NCBI RefSeq assembly: GCF_028502605.1
Contig: NC_079234.1
Coordinates: 1-64,000, forward strand
Direction of reading: 5' to 3'
Source of the DNA: Trichoderma breve
Taxonomy: Eukaryota > Ascomycota > Sordariomycetes > Hypocreales > Hypocreaceae
Length of the DNA stretch: 64,000 nucleotides
The notes under the pieces are model-generated. The model saw only the letters and a list, made by a program, of their open reading frames with translations. It made no database searches and was not told the origin of the DNA. Positions 38,401-51,708 of this stretch are shown piece by piece. A program made the translations under genes and the position numbers. Position 1 is the first letter of the stretch. Each line of letters begins with the position of its first letter.

Positions 38401-41400
38401 GAAAGGCGCTCCAGTAAGATGCATCGAACGCATAGGATGAGAAATCGTACATTCGTGAGCGATTATGGAGCTTTAAAACGCTTCGTTGATGTAATACCGC
38501 GCTGCTAAAGTTTCGGTGCTGCATGAGACAGCCTTTGGGAGTTCCTGTACTTCCACTTGTAAAAATTGCGTACAATAGATCAGAAGGGTCAACAAATGGC
38601 AGTTCTGTAGTAGCACGGCTTGCTTCTTTGGCCATGGACGATTGAATAAAGTCTGAACTGTCGCTCACGAGCAAAGTTTTCGTGCCCATGGTAGAGCTCA
38701 GTGATTCTTGTAAGGCAGAGGTAAGAATCATCAATGGATTAACTTGGTCGATGATGGACCTGAGCCGTAAGGTGGGCAGAGTGGGATCCAATAGAAGGGC
38801 GGCGCCTCCCGCTTTAATAACACCAAGAAAAGCTACCATGGCAAATTTTGACTTCTCAGAACAAATTGGAATGATCATATTCCGCTTAACGCCGATTTCA
38901 ACCAACTTATAGGCAATTGCGTTGGCTAAGCGATCCAAGAGCTCGTAGCTCAAGTCCCCATCCCAAGCAGAAATTGCTAAAGCATCAGGTTGGATTTGGG
39001 CAACCTCTTCAATAAGATGATGGATACATCGTTCGATGCTCTCCGGATGATCAGAGTTCCATTTCCAAATCTCGTTGAGGTCTTGGTCACTTGCCATAGT
39101 GATATTTTCAACAGATGAATCGTCTAGACCATGTGAACAAAGATTTCTCAGCAATTGGTCAAAGGTTGTTGCCATTCTTTGGACAGCTTCATTCTCGATA
39201 ACAGTCGAATCGAAGCAGAATTCCAATTTTAGTTCATCCTCATCTAAAGTAGAAATCAAGGAGAATGCATATGAGTTAAACCCATGGTAACGACGAGATT
39301 CAACCTCAGAGTCGATCTGTGTAGATGCGGAATTAAAAAGATCATTTTCCTTCGTATTTTGCTCCTGCGGTTGGATGACTAAAAACGCTTGGAATTGACA
39401 CGCTTGTTGCGCTTCATCACTGATCAAGCGTATTGCCGATAGCCCCATTTGTTCGTATGGAATCATATCGGTCGCTTGATACTGCATTGCGTCGAGGATT
39501 TTCGCAATAGTTAGTTCTTTGGTAATTTTGGTTCTGATTGGCACAGTAGCAATGGTAGGGCCTACTAGCCTCTCAATACCTTCAACTGGAGCCTTGCGCC
39601 CATCTACCACTGTTCCAAATACAACATCCGTTGAATTAGAATACTGCGAGCATAGTAGTGCGAATGCAGAGCGTATCACTGTCGACGGAGTGATATTATC
39701 CGTCCGCCAAGTGATATCTCTAATAGACCTCTCTAAAATGGTATTCGTCTGTGGTTGATATGTTGGAGATGGTAGGGCAGGGAATTGTACAGCCTCCAAA
39801 TCCTTGAACTGAGCTTCCCAGAAGTTAATTTGGGCTTTCCTGTCTATTTTTCCCATATATTTAACAAATGACTGGAGATTAGAGTGGGTGGATGGTGTTT
39901 TGCCGTTGTAGAAATTTTCCAATGTTTCGAATATTAATGGCGTAGTTAGGCCATCGTAGATGGAATGGTGCATGGTCAATACAAAATAGAACGAAGAGGA
40001 AGATTCCTTTTCGCTGTCGCCTGAACGCGCTCGTTCTTGGCTAAGACTCTTCGAAACGAGCCCATATCGCATGAGAGGGGACCCAAGTCCCTTATTTAGT
40101 TGCCTCTCCCTTGTGAGATACTCACTGATATCTTCTGTCTCAACCCAATAGCTGTGTTCGCGGATAACGACTTGCATTAAGCCTTGCTCTGGAAGATTCA
40201 CAATCCGTGTTCGTAGGATAGGCAACGTAGAGACTACCTTCTCCCACGCTCTTCTAAATCGCGCGATATCGACTGATGGTTTGATCTTCAAAATATTGCG
40301 ACCGGTGTAATCGCCTTCACGTTTTATAGTCAGGGCTAATAGTCCTTTTTGCAACGGCGTGCAAGGAAATATGTCTTCAACGTCATCATAGGCAATGTCG
40401 CACATGGATGCTGCCTGTTGACGTAGAAGCTCTACTGGCTGCGTTGGATGAAGCAGCGTATATGGGCCGATGAAAACCGCATCTTTCTCCTCGTCCATAT
40501 GTCGAATATGTTTTGCCATATCCAGCAATATAGGATGCTGGAAGATCTCAGCCACTGATAAACGCAAATTCTGCTGTCGGGCTATTCCAACCAATCGCAT
40601 CGCCTGTATAGAATCCCCGATTCTCAGGAAGCTATCGTTTGCCGAGATCTCAGAAGGATCTATACCAAGGACAAGAGACCACAGTTCTCTCAGCTTGACC
40701 TCGGTAGTAGTTGATGGTTCTAGCTTCTTTCCTTCGGATTCTTGACGTGGGGGGTTGAAATCAGACCCAATTTCCAGTAATCGAGCTCGATCTCTCTTTC
40801 CTGTTTGTGTGGTCGGAATGGATGGAATTGGTATGTAGTAAGATGGAATGGCATATCGTGGTAGAACAGTTCTAAGCTTTTCGTTTAATCCTGCCGTTAG
40901 ACTTTCTACTTCATCTTGAGCAGCCAAGTTGACAAATGCAACAAGAGTAAGGTTGCCACTATGTTTAGGCATGACAGCATCTACCACCACTTCAACTTCG
41001 TCTCTACCCACAAGACTTTGCCGTATAGAATGCTCTACCTCTTGCGGCGCAACAAGCTGGCCTCGGATTTTGAGTTGAAAGTCTTTTCTACCCAAAAAGA
41101 TTAAGTCGCCGTTGGTATCATATCTAGCCAGATCGCCAGTACGATAAATGCGGCCTGGTCTACCGGATTTGCCCATTCCTTGCCCTAATTCCAGGAACTT
41201 TGGATCTCTACAGAATGCAAGGTCTGTTTTCGTCTGATTTCCAAGGTAGCCTTCAGAGCACATGGGCCCTTCGAGTGCAATTTCGCCAACGGCACCAAAA
41301 GGTACCAGCTTGTTGTAGTTTCTCGGATCAATGAGCCAGCAGAGGGTCGGATGCCGCGAATCAATCCGCGCAATAACACCGCTACGCCAGCTCTCGTTGT

Positions 41401-44400
41401 CAACAGCGCAGAAAGTCGCCACAGAACACTCAGCAGGTCCGTACCAATTGATGATTTTTTGACTTTTTCCCTTCCATCTATCGATGTCCTGCCGAGTGAG
41501 GTTCTCACCAGCGAATACGAGGGTTGATAGATTGGGCATATCTTCAGGGCGAAGAAGTTTGGCCGTCGAAGGGGTAACATTAACATGATTGACTCCAAAG
41601 GTATTGATAGCCGCTGACAATCCATCCAGTCTCTGGGCTTCTGATGGTATGCACACACAACCTAAACTGGCAAGCGCAGACATGACCTCGATAGTGCCAA
41701 GGTCGAAATCATATGAGGCAAACTGGAAGATTCGAGAAGATGCATCGATTGACAGGTATTCACTATGAGCTTTGGCATTTCCCGACAATGCTCTATGGCT
41801 CCAGAGGATTTGTTTTGGTTCTCCTGTGCTTCCAGATGAAACAAGAATGGCAGCCGGATCGCTCATTTCCAATATCGGTAACGGCATGCGTACATCTTGA
41901 TGGGGCGCTGTCAACAGTTGTTCGATCGTAAAACTGTTAGCATGTCGAGAAATCATCTCGATGAGAGACTCGGAGACCAATGCGATCTTGACATTAGCAT
42001 TCTCAAAGACGGTGGCAATTCGACGCTCAGGAACGGCACTGGATTGCAGCAAACTAACAGCCCCAGCTTTAAACACAGCGATTTGAGCGACAGGAGCCCA
42101 TTTAGATTTTTCAAAACAAATTGAAACAACTGAACCCTTTTCAGTTCCCAGCTGCATCAGTCTTTGACAAAGAGTAGTTGAAAGGTCTTCAACTTCTTGG
42201 TAGGAAAACTGTCCGTCCCAAGCATCTATGGCAATCTTGTTTGGATGCGCTGTTGCAACTGCCGCGATAATATCGTGAATGCATGTATTTGTCTCGCGAG
42301 GAAGCTTTGCATTTCGACTCCAGAAAAATTCCAGGTCGTTGTTGCTGACTGTCTGAATTGCATCAAGTGTAGCTGCCGCCATATTTTCCGAGCATATTTG
42401 TCCAAGAATAGTCTCAAACTGATGCGCCATGCGACGCATTTGCTCTTTGGCAATGATGTTGCTGTCAAAACTCATTCTCAAACGCAGCCCATTGGATGCT
42501 AATTCGCAAATAATCATCAGAGCATATGTATTGAAAGGATCGGTGCCTTGTGTACTGAGATTTGCCGAGAAGCTTCGAGCTTTGAACAACAGGTTATCTT
42601 CATGCAGCCTCTTTCCTTCAGCTACGGGCTGCACTACGAGCAGAGTTTGTATCATGGAAGAATCCAAATGTTTGTATAGAGTCTGCATATTTTGAAGTCC
42701 AAACTGCTCATAGGGTGTTGTTTCGGTCATTTGGCGTTGCAATCGCTCAAGGAATTCTCCGACGGTCTCGCTCCAATTCAACGAAACCGCAACAGGTATT
42801 GTCGATATGGTTGGTCCAACACATTTTTCTATGCCTTTAAGGTTTGCTTGACGTCCACTCACTGTCAATCCAAACATGACATCACTTGATGATGTGTATT
42901 GAGCGGCCAGAATTGCCCAAGATGACCGTATTATTGTGGACGGCGTGGTTCCAGTATGTGGCCATTTCAGTGAAATTGAATGTTCAAGATCTCCATTTGC
43001 CTTTGGCTGATAGTCTGAACTTGGTAGAACCGGAAATTGTCGAGGTTCCAAATTTGCAAGCTGGTTTTGCCAAAAGTTAGATGCGTCCTGATGGCTTACT
43101 TGGCTTAGGTGCTTGATGAAGTTTTGGAACGGTGTAACAGCCAATCCAGGTTTTCCATAGTACTGTGACTCAATCTCATCCAGAATCATCTTCAGTGAGT
43201 CACCATCATAAGTACAGTGATGGATTGTGAATATGAAATTGCGACCAATGATGGCGGCGCGGCAGAGTTCCATCCCCAAACCCATCGGCTCCAGTTCATC
43301 ATCCCGGACATAGGATTCCACATCTTGGCCGGATCGTAAAGGAGATGCCTCGAGAACTACCTGCACCAAACCTTGGCGAGGAATATCTATGATTCGTGTT
43401 CTCAAGATCGGTAGCTTTTCCACTGTAGCCAGCCATGCCTGTTGAAGTCGCTCAGTATCAACTTCGGCTTGCAGCCCTAAAACACTGCGTGAAACGTATT
43501 GGCCATGTTTCCTAGCTCCTAGAGCCAGTAAACCTTGCTGTAAGGATGTGCAAGGGTAAATGTCAACCACTTGAGATTCCGAAACCGAGCACAGTCTGGC
43601 CGCAAATGAACGACCCTCGGCCTCACTAATCCCGCTTCCGAGAAGTGAAAACGGACGCACCACCTCGAGAGCACTAACATCGTGCTGAATCTTCAATGCC
43701 ATTTTCTCAAGTTGAGGCGCTTCGAAAATATCTGCAACCGTCAATAAATATCCTTGTTTACGTGCAGATGCTACCAGGCGCATGCCTGTAATGGAATCGC
43801 CTCCCAGGCGGAAAAAACTGTCATTAGCATATATCGCATCAGCGTCAATGCCGATAACTTCGGACCAAATCTGTTGTAGTATTGTCTCCATAGCACCAGA
43901 GGGCATCTGTGTTTCTTTGCGTAAAGGCTGCATAGATGCCAATTGTTCATGGGTTAATGAACTGCCGATGAGGCGCAGGCGCTTCCTATCAGTCTTTCCA
44001 GAGTGATTCATGGGGATTTTTTCGATAGAAACATAGACTCTTGGTATCATATATGATGGCAGATGGTTTGAAAGGTCGAGTTCCAGTTCATCAGCAGGCA
44101 GGGCTCGCTTGACGAAACGTGCAACGCCTTCCTCATGAGCCTCGGTGCCCACGGGACTAATGAAGAGAGCCAAAGTATCGCTGCCGCTACCCGATGGAGA
44201 AATGATTTCGGCTACAATTGCTACATCAAGCTTTCCAAGCAGAAACGTTTGAGCATAGATTTCCACCTCATTCAGGTCTATTCTCTGGCCTCTTATCTTT
44301 CTTTGTGAGTCCTGCTTTCGGCTGATGAAGAGAATGGTTCCGTCAACGTCGTACTTGACCAGATCGCCAGTTCGATAGAGGTGTCCACTCTGTGAAGTTG

Positions 44401-47400
44401 GCTCATAAGTACCGCGACGAAGCCAAGACGGAGAAAAGAAAGCTTTCTCGTTTAACGTCTGGCTATCTTTACCCGTGTAGCTCGCAAGAAGAGGCCCTTC
44501 GATGCACAGTTCCGCAATTGTACCAATTGCCGCTAGAACACTTGGATTTTTCGGGTCGACAAGCCAAGTCGCGCCAAATTTACTTGTACCAATGAGTCCA
44601 TTCTTCCATGTCTTTTTGTCAATTGAACATGAAGTCGCGACTGAAGCTTCAGCCGGTCCATACCAGTTATATACTGCATCGATCTGCTCTGTCCACCTAA
44701 ACGCAGTCTTGCGTTGCAGTTTTTCGCCTGCGAACACGAGAGTTTTCAACGAGGGAAGTCCTGTGGGAACAAGAGTTTCGGATACAGAAGGGGTCAAACA
44801 TAACCAATTAGCCTTGGCATCATTGATCGCTCCAGCTAGTCGATTCGTCCTATCTGACTCAGATGGTATGCACAAACAACCTCCAACAGATAATGTTGCA
44901 AGTGTTTCCACAGTGCTAACGTCGAAGTCATATCCAGCAAACTGGAATACCCTGCTACTAGTTGTGATGTTGAAAGAATCTCTGGCCGCCTGAATGTTGC
45001 TCGATAGGGTTTTGTGGCTCCATAGAATAGCCTTGGGTACTCCTGTTGAGCCAGAGGTGAATAATACGAGAGCCGGGTCTGAACAGTGTGTCTCATGGGA
45101 TGGAAGTACTCGAAGCCATTCTTCGTCGCTGAATTGCACCAACGAAGAGATAGAAAAAGTTGGAATTAGATCTCGGAACGGATATGCATCAGAAGAAATT
45201 GATACAATCGCAATTGTTGGTTGTAGGCTCCCAACTATAGCTTGCGCTCGTTTGCTCGATGTCGGCGAAGACATCGGTAGCACGACTGCACCAATTTTCA
45301 GAGCAGATATCATGCTGACAGCCATCCAAGAAGATTTCTCAAAGCTTAATATGACAATTGATCCGGGACCAACTCCTTCTTGTTGAAGGCGGCACGCTAA
45401 GCGATTTGAAGCATTTTCCAGCTCCCCGTAGCTAAATTCTCTGTCCCATGACGAAATAGCAATAGCATCTGGAGAGTTTACGGCTTGCTGGTCGATTAAA
45501 TCAGTTATGGATCCCTCGGCTAGCTCTGGCAATGTTGTGTTCCAGTTGAATATTTGCTTGAGATCTACTTCGCTGCTTGAGGCAATATTGCGCAATGGTG
45601 AAATTGTCATTTGTCCACCGCAGAGCTGTCTTATCAAGTGCTCCAGCTGATGTGCAAAAAGTTGGGCTTGCTCCTGCCTAATCGCGCCTGAATCGAAGTT
45701 TATCTTCAAGTTTAATCCAGAATCCTCTAGCTGACAGATTATCAGCATTCCATACGAGTTGTATATGCCCATGCTGTCATCCTGTCCATCTTTAGTAACA
45801 AGGCTGGACGTAGATATATGCTGAGAGTCACTCCTAGTATCTAAATGAAGTAACTGGGATGTCTCATGCTCACTTCCATTAGTTTTAAGAAGTATCTTGC
45901 TGCGCTCTGCATCATTATCATTTGTCCTCTGCTTGAATATGTCTTTTGGGGGATTAAGTTTCAGAGTTTTTGCATGAGAAAAGAGCCCACCATCTTTCTG
46001 ACTTGTCCCTTGTGTAGCTGGCTGGATAACCAAGAGAGTTTGGAATTGGCTTGCTTCTTCGTTATCTTCTTGAGCGCGCTGGATACGCTGGAGGCCAAAC
46101 TGTTCATGGGCAGAGAGCTCTATGGCATGCTGCTGGACCTGCTGTAAGAGAGTTTCCACCGTAGAATCCCAATCAAATTTCGTCCGTATCGGAATTGTAG
46201 CAATTGTAGGGCCAGCGATTCGATATATTCCGGAAACAGGGGCCTGTCTGCCACTTACAGTGGCTCCATACTTGATATCGTTCGAATTTGTATATGAGGC
46301 AAGCAACAATGCAAGTGCTGAGTGTATTACTGACGACGGTGTAATACCACTGCGTGGCCACTCCAAATTTGTGATTTCATGACTTATATCGAGTTTTTCA
46401 TCTGATACGTGGCCAAGGGATGGGAAAATGGTGGCCTCGGAGTCAGCAAACTGAGACTTCCAGAACGTTGCTGCTTCTGGGCTGTCTGCTAACAAGGTAT
46501 ACTTGATGAATGGCTGGAAGGGTTCAAGGGGTTGCAATATTCTTCCGTTCTGTCGGTAAGATGCCTCGAGGAAGTCCAAAATAAGTATTGTAGACCATCC
46601 ATCAAATATGGCGTGGTGCCTTTCCAGAACAAAATATTGGGAGTCACCTCGTATCACGCCTGCGCGACATAAAGGAGTCCCCAAACCCATGGGCTGTGCT
46701 AGCTCCAGAAAGCTATTGATGTGTTGAAACTGTTGCAGCTCCCGCACACGGCTGTCCGCAACAACAATCTGCACAAGGCCTTCACCAGATAGATCAGCGA
46801 TTCTTGTTCGAAGAATCGATGCGCTCGTGGCGGTGGTTGCCCATGCAGCCTGTAACTGCTCAATATCAATATCTTCGGGTAGTTCATAAACGGTTCTCGA
46901 AACATAGTCCATCCTCAAATTCGGGAATTCGCCTCCAAGACGTGACGCGCCCTCGTCTCTGCTCGTCATTGCGAGCATTCCTTGCTGTAGTGGCGTGCAA
47001 GGATAAGCATCTTCTATGTCGGCCACCTCAACACCACATAGGATTGCAGCCTCTTTACAGATATCCGTCTTATTCTTTGTTCCAGTCAACATGGAAAACG
47101 GCGTGATCTCTTCAGCTTCGTGGCTGAGTATTTGCTTCTCAGTCATCCGAGCCAGATCTCTCAGCGTTGAGCTTCTAAAAAGGTCTGCAACAGTCAATGT
47201 CAATCCGTACTCTCGAGCCTTCGCAACCGCACGCATGGCAGCCACAGAGTCACCTCCAAGTCGAAGGAAGTTGTCCGTTGTGCTAATAAGGCCAGCGTCC
47301 AAGTCCAAGACCTCTGCCCATACCGTACTGAGTTGCTTCTCTTTGTCCGTAGCAGGCTCGCAATATTCTTTAATGGAAAAAATGGTTGATTGCAGCGCAA

Positions 47401-49242
47401 TAATATTCTTCCAGGACATAGTGCTTCCCATTTGTCGCAATGACCGGCGATCAACTTTTCCGGTAGAGGCGACAGGGATATCATCGATTGGGAGGTAGAT
47501 GCTGGGGATCATGAAAGCTGGTAACACATCCCGTAACCTGTCTCCAAGACCATCCAGTAATGTTTTGACGCGTTCAGTATCCATATTTTTTGTTGAGACA
47601 AACATAGTCAAAGAGAAGCTATCGCTCCCAAAGGGCTGAATAATGTCGACAACAATTGGAAGAGAGTCGTCAAGGCAAGCACGTACGTGATGCTCAACAT
47701 CACCAATTTCGACCCTTTGGCCTCGTATTTTCAACTGAGAGTTATCCTTCCGGCCAATAAATAGCAGCTTGCCATCAGGCTTGTATTTTACAAGATCTCC
47801 AGTCTTGTAAAGTCTACCCCGCCGGCCGGGTCGGTTACGACTTCCTGCGAGTAGCCATGGGGGATCGTTGACAAATGCCACCGCTGTCTTTTCAGGATCT
47901 GATAAGTAGCCCTGACCAACTAATGGACCCTCGAGATACAGCTCCCCAACTGATCCTATAGTAGCAAGCCGGTCGTGGTTGTTAGGGTCGACAAGCCAGG
48001 TAGAGAAACCAACTCCGGTACCGATATCTGGGCGACCCTCCTGGGATGGATTGATGACGGAGAAGGCGCATTTGAAAGTGCATTCGGTAGGTCCATAAGT
48101 ATTAAGCAGCCTCACGCGTCCAGCCCATTCGGTCACGTTTTCCCGATATGGCATTTCGCCACTTAGAAGCACCGTCTCAATAGTTGGCGGTATCGGGCTT
48201 ATTGTTCGCAGAACAGTCGGGGTTATGTTGATCAAGGTCGCCTTAAATGCAGTTATGGCGGACGAGAGATCGTTCACCATGTCCGGCTCTGAAGCAATGC
48301 AGAGACAGCCACCTGCGCATAGCGTATGCAAAAAGTTGCTCCACGCTACATCGAAGGAATAGGGAGCAAAGTCAAACACACGCGCTCCTCGGTGAAATCC
48401 AAGCTTCTTGCCTTGATAGTGGACTGCACTTCTGACATTCGAGTGGCTAATACAGGCACCTTTGGGCTGCCCAGTCGTACCTCTATATAATCCCCATGTG
48501 TCAATAATACAATGCGACAAGCTAAAGATACACTTAACGTGAGGGCCGTTGTAGCCTGCTTCACACAAGTACCAGGCCAGGTTTTCCATGGGAAATTAAA
48601 AAGGGAAAAAACGCCGAGAACCACTTACGACGTGAACGATATATACACAGTATCCGATGGTGAGATGGAGGGTAATGAAGACGAATGAACTCTTGAGAGT
48701 TCCTGAACTTCCAGTAATGTGTCGTCAAGCTGAAGGACTGGCACATCCATCAACAGAGCCGCCCTCGGAGCATATGTAGCTGATGAAACGATCAATCTAG
48801 ATTTTGTCTGGTGGACGATTGATCGCAATCTTGTATCAGGCTGAGTCCCATCAAGGGCTATCGCGCTGCATCCTGCTTTGATCACACCAAGCATTGCGAT
48901 ACAAGTCCATCGTGACTTGGGACATAAAATCGGTATGTTCGACCTTGGTTCGATGCCAAACTCGAGAATACGATGGGCGACCTCGTTAGCCAGGTCGTTC
49001 AACTGAGAATAGGTGAAATCACCATCCCAGGCGCAAACTGCCAGGGCATCTGGCTGGCTCCGAGCTATTTCCTTGATGAGATCATAAACGCAACCTTCCA
49101 CTGGAGGTGGTATCGAAGCATTCCAAGTCCATATCTGATCAAGGTCTTGCTCTGACACAGAATCACTCTTAGAGTTGGGTGGGACGACTTGTTCATCTGC
49201 CATGACTTTGGTTGAGCTATCGAAGCCTTGTGTCTCGGACAT
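32413..49242 (-). CDS. Five-module nonribosomal peptide synthetase, A-T-(C-A-T)4-CT
   Basis: Assembles a peptide from five activated amino acids. Five exons (49242-48629, 48482-36409, 36334-35249, 35183-34172, 34108-32413) give about 5,493 aa. The start is the ATG at 49242; the further upstream in-frame codons lack ATG. Landmarks: A1 about 30-545 (SGTTG, YGPTE), T1 Ser near 615, C1 HHAIFDG near 829, A2 SGSTG 1347, T2 1767, C2 HHCTYDG 1961, A3 2421, T3 2828, C3 HHSIYDG 3045, A4 3514, T4 3926, C4 HHAIYDG 4134, A5 4597, T5 5012, terminal C SHAQFDGFS 5224. The last motif is the form seen in fungal CT domains, which release products by macrocyclisation. No epimerase, methyltransferase, thioesterase or reductase domain is present. 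T3 reads RIGDS and lacks one Gly of LGGDS. A cyclic pentapeptide is the simplest product. It is divergent from the oxygenase gene. Confidence 0.93.
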
Positions 49243-50377
49243 GTTCAAGAGTATAATTATGATCAAATCTTGTAACTTGGCTTACGTTTTCCGTTGCCGT
49301 ATACTGGAAGTATTATTGACAGAGGTGGAGGTATAATGAAACGCCCCTACCATGATTCCATGATATCTGCGGAGCTGTTCCTAGGCGAAAATAAGCAATC
49401 AGGTTTCAGCTTAACCGTTTGTGTAGAAACGATCACGGTATATAGTGCCTTTTCCCGGCAATCTTCTCCAAATATTAGTAAAAACAAGCTAAAGACCGTG
49501 GAGGACAAGATAACGTACGTAAATGTCATTGTTCAGACCGAGAGAGGTCCGTACCCTGGAGCTTAGTGACCTTGATATATATAGGATCCTAGGCTAAACC
49601 TAGCTACGCCCAGCTAAATTTATAATATAAAATTAGCTTTACAACCACTATAACCCCTATAATTAAATAAACAGTATATATAAAAGTTATTCTTTAAAGT
49701 TTTCTTAATATACTTTTTTTTCTTTTCTTTTTTTTATCTAGTGTTGGTTTGTTACTTTTATTTTATGTGTAAAAACTATAGACCTCCTATTAAAAAATGA
49801 TGTTGATTTTTAGGTTGTTTTGGGGATTTTAGGATTAACTGGAAGGTTTTCCTCCCAGTTGGATTACGAAGCGTGGATCCAACGAGTAGATTTCATCTTG
49901 ACTGGACTTTCATGTATTCGTATTCCACAAATTACAGCAAAACCGAGACATTGTGGGCCTCACAAAACGCAACTATCGAGGACGCCTTTGGCTTATATCC
50001 CGCATCTGCAACAGTACCAATGTTATCTCCCATGGATGGATTTTAACCTGTTTACGGTGGCTAGTTCCTCGCCACGGTGTGATACCCCTTGGGGCAGTTC
50101 AAGTCGTTTCCCCGTACCCTGGCATGTGTGGAGTTTCCAAAAGATCGTGGACGTACTCCGTATGTACTCCGTACTAGCAAAGAATACGCCGCCTTAGTTT
50201 CGAGCCGTCCCGACACCCTGGCACGACCTGGGTCATTATAACATTGCCTCCCTTGGAAGCCACAGCATGTTAAATACGACTTCTCACAACGAATAAGTTG
50301 ATTACAGTGGTCCGTAGTTTTTGAACAACCAGGAAGAGCAAGGTATCTGATAGTCCTGCATTGTCGAACATCAAACC
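49243..50377. promoter_or_regulatory. Divergent promoter region of NRPS and 2OG oxygenase
   Basis: A 1.1-kb spacer between two divergent start codons. Bases about 49590-49800 are AT-rich with a T-rich tract. The palindrome-like GTACTCCGTAC occurs at 50164-50174, with an overlapping partial copy at 50152-50162, and its reverse complement recurs in the promoter region at 53519-53529. Short frames here (49820-50197) show no domain and were not called. Confidence 0.5.
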
Positions 50378-51592
50378 ATGTTCGAGCGGCTCGATTTCTC
50401 CAATTTTTATAGCACCAATACCGCTGAGCGGGAGGGCTTTTGCCGTCAATTGGTGTCGAGTTTGAAGCAGTTTGGCTTCGCTAGATTGGCCAATATTGGC
50501 ATTCCGCCATCAGATATCGACGGAGCCTTTGAGACAGTTGAGCAACCTTGTGTACATCGAAATGCAAAGCGTACGCTAACCGCTCGCTATCTAGAGTCGA
50601 GAGTTCTTCCAGCTGCCTTTGGACCAGAAACTGAAATCTCCGCACCCTCCCACAGCAACTCCCCACCGAGGTTACAGTGCATTCGGCATTGAGAATGTCT
50701 CTGCCGTCTCAAACCACGGCACGTCTGTACCAAGGCCCCTGCTGAAAGATATGAAGGTTTGCCGACCAGCACCAGACTTTCACAGATTCCACATTCTCAT
50801 GACCAATTCGCTCAACTAGGAATCATATGATATTGGATCGCCACAAGATGCACTCTATGGCAACATATGGCCGCCACCCGGGGTGCACGACGCATTCCAG
50901 CCCACTTTCACATCATTCTTTTCAAGTTGCTATCGCGCTGAACTAGCCATCCTTGAAGCCATTTCCGTTGGCCTAGGGCTCCCCAGGCAGACTCTGAGCC
51001 AACTGCATTCCGAGCAGTCAAACGAATTGCGCTTGACGCATTATCCTGCCGTACCACGTGGCGAATTCTCCCACTCGACTCGCATTGCAGCTCACACTGA
51101 TTTCGGCACCATTACATTATTGTTCCAAGACGACGTTGGTGGATTGCGTAAGAATTATGTTTCCATTTTGCTTCTCAGTTGGCGCAAATCCCCCCCACTA
51201 TCCATGTGCTTTCTTTGCCCCAGCTAGCCTTTATCAGGAAGCTGCTAACGTTTTCCCTAGAAATGGAACTGCCGTCCGGAAGTGGTGAATTTGTTGATAT
51301 CGAGAGTGGAGGCCGTTACGAGTGTATACTCAATGTGGGAGACTGTCTGCAGATGTGGACCGGATTATGCAGCGCTCGGCATCGCGTACACTTGCCTAGC
51401 TTATTAGCGCAGGAAGATCAGACGGGACCAATGCAAGATACGGTAGCGGAACGCTTTTCCATTGCGTATTTTGCGAAGCCCAATCGAGCGGCGAGTTTAC
51501 GCCCACTGCTACACGACACAGCGAAAGCAAAAGACGTGTCATTTATGACAGCGGGCGAGTTTCAACATATGAGGATCTCAGGAACATACTAG
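50378..51592 (+). CDS. Fe(II)/2-oxoglutarate-dependent oxygenase (IPNS-like fold)
   Basis: Non-haem iron oxygenase that couples 2-oxoglutarate decarboxylation to substrate hydroxylation. Four exons (50378-50536, 50595-50756, 50820-51147, 51261-51592) give 326 aa, normal for the family. The N-terminal DIOX_N-type region (FGFARLANIGIP, FFQLP, GYSAFGIENVS) precedes the catalytic double-stranded helix. The iron ligands are His and Asp in AAHTDFGTITLL and the distal His in RHRVHLP; Arg-Phe-Ser in ERFSIAYF would bind the 2-oxoglutarate carboxylate. Gene position between NRPS and transporter marks it as a tailoring or precursor enzyme. In echinocandin-type clusters a related oxygenase oxidises leucine at C5 on the way to 4-methylproline; combined with the P5C reductase at 54165 this is an attractive but unproven role. 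Peptide hydroxylation after assembly is the alternative. Confidence 0.9.
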
Positions 51593-51708
51593 CATTCTTC
51601 ATAGGATAGGATAAGATATAATTACTAAAATGAGCCCATCTTGAAAGAATTGATCGAAAATGGCCTCGAAATTTGGGTAGAGCAGTTCCCAAGCCACCCA
51701 TTCCGATT

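Noticed and set aside
32413..49242. Epimerase or N-methyltransferase domains in the NRPS
   Set aside because: Each T domain is followed directly by a C domain with HHxxxDG or by the terminal CT domain, and no insertion is seen between A8 and A10 motifs.
49243..49266. NRPS start eight codons further upstream
   Set aside because: The codon at 49266 is TTG, not ATG; the first ATG in frame is at 49242.
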